Shown: positions 5,103 through 5,546 of the stretch, one piece after another
Position numbering within the stretch: position 1 is the stretch's first letter
How the letters are laid out: the number at the start of each line of letters is the position of its first letter
Assembly: GCA_003551405.1 (NCBI GenBank)
Contig: PUMO01000025.1
Span: 1 to 5,546 of the forward strand
Source: Mollicutes bacterium
Lineage (GTDB): Bacteria > Bacillota_I > Bacilli_A > Izemoplasmatales > Izemoplasmataceae
DNA: 5,546 bases
Direction of reading: 5' to 3'
Notes under the pieces: generated by a model
What the model was told of the DNA's origin: nothing
Database searches by the model: none
The model's input: only the letters and a program-made list of their open reading frames with translations
Made by a program: the position numbers and the translations under genes

Positions 5103-5546
5103 ATGGAAAACTTTACCTATAATTTACCGACACGCATTGTATTTGGAAAAAATCAAATCGACGCACTATCCCGCGAACTCAAACAAGAAAACGTCCAGAC
5201 GATGTTGCTTGTATATGGCAAGCAAAGCATTTTTAATCTCGGTATTTATGACCGTGTGATGGAGACCGCCCACGCACTTGGCATCACCGTTTATGAAGAA
5301 GGCGGAGTGCGCGCCAATCCAGAACTTAAAAGTGTCCTGAGCGGACGCCAAACCACCCGTGAAAAGCACGTTGATTTTATTTTGGCTGTAGGCGGCGGGT
5401 CGGTCATCGATGCGGCCAAATCAATTGCCTACGCGCATTTTAAGGATGACGAAAAGGATGTATGGGGCGCATACCGCGGAAACGCGACCATTGACAAGGC
5501 GCTCCCGATTGGCACCATCTTAACGCTCGCTGCGACGGGCAGTGAA
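5103..5546 (+). CDS. Iron-containing alcohol dehydrogenase (butanol dehydrogenase/YqhD-like), 3'-truncated by the window
   Basis: The first 148 residues of a group III (iron-type) alcohol dehydrogenase, a cytosolic NAD(P)H-dependent enzyme that interconverts aldehydes and alcohols. The frame stays open to the window end; the family is about 380-400 residues long. Visible marks are the N-terminal NLPTRIVFGK (7-16), YGKQS at 38-42 in place of the YGGGS of YqhD-type enzymes, the dinucleotide-binding AVGGGSVIDAAKSIA (95-109), and ILTLAATGSE (139-148) at the edge. The iron-binding Asp and His residues lie beyond the window. S42 keeps the serine that helps bind the NADPH 2'-phosphate in YqhD, so NADPH use is possible but not settled. 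The ATG at 5103 is preceded by AGAGGAG (5088-5094) with 8-base spacing. The gene is divergent from the Crp/Fnr regulator. A role in fermentation or aldehyde detoxification is inferred from the family. Confidence 0.92.
   Translation, partial: MENFTYNLPTRIVFGKNQIDALSRELKQENVQTMLLVYGKQSIFNLGIYDRVMETAHALGITVYEEGGVRANPELKSVLSGRQTTREKHVDFILAVGGGSVIDAAKSIAYAHFKDDEKDVWGAYRGNATIDKALPIGTILTLAATGSE

Noticed and set aside
5166..5369. Minus-strand open frame of 67 codons inside the alcohol dehydrogenase gene
   Set aside because: It is antisense to clear alcohol dehydrogenase sequence and has no ribosome site or family resemblance.
1..5546. A large undescribed defence, mobile or biosynthetic system
   Set aside because: All eight genes fall into known chromosomal families, with no recombinase, toxin-antitoxin pair, repeat array or retron-like element seen.

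Overview
The window carries eight protein-coding genes packed tightly on both strands. Six are complete except for normal start-site uncertainty, and one is cut at each window edge. The standard genetic code is in use: TGA ends the GGDEF gene and tryptophan is encoded by TGG. Purine-rich Shine-Dalgarno sites, sigma-A-like promoters, short hairpin-plus-T terminators and moderately AT-rich codon use point to a Gram-positive, Bacillota-like bacterium. This placement is by style and protein resemblance only; I cannot name a genus.

Layout from left to right. Positions 1-645 (+) hold the C-terminal part of a PPP-type metallophosphatase. A long bidirectional terminator hairpin (646-683) separates it from a convergent membrane-bound diguanylate cyclase (663-1799, -), whose stop codon lies inside the hairpin loop. 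Behind that is a two-gene unit on the minus strand: an alkaline-phosphatase-superfamily hydrolase (2603-3712) followed after a single base by a rhomboid intramembrane protease (1855-2601). This unit has its own promoter (3745-3773) and terminator (1829-1856). Next comes a Crp/Fnr-type regulator (4374-5015, -) followed by a membrane-anchored DUF302 protein (3817-4293, -), which ends in a clear terminator (3785-3811). A divergent iron-containing alcohol dehydrogenase starts at 5103 (+) and runs off the window.

The most informative part is the regulator/DUF302 pair. Directly after the regulator's stop codon is a perfect TGTGA-N6-TCACA palindrome. It is centred 41.5 bases upstream of the start point predicted from a TATTAT -10 box for the DUF302 gene, which is the geometry of a class II Crp/Fnr-activated promoter. 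The regulator's recognition helix has the Crp-like R-E-x3-R pattern that fits TGTGA half-sites. It lacks a recognisable cyclic-nucleotide cassette and an Fnr-type iron-sulfur cysteine set, but has a C-x5-C pair in the sensor domain. I read this as a small local sensor-effector circuit with an unknown signal. The regulator promoter also overlaps the alcohol dehydrogenase promoter back to back.

There is no gene-free stretch longer than about 110 bases. I see no tRNA, rRNA, CRISPR array, insertion sequence or phage gene, and no clear sign of a large undescribed system. The novelty is local: the regulatory circuit, a 12-bp hairpin inside the regulator gene, and terminators merged with coding ends.
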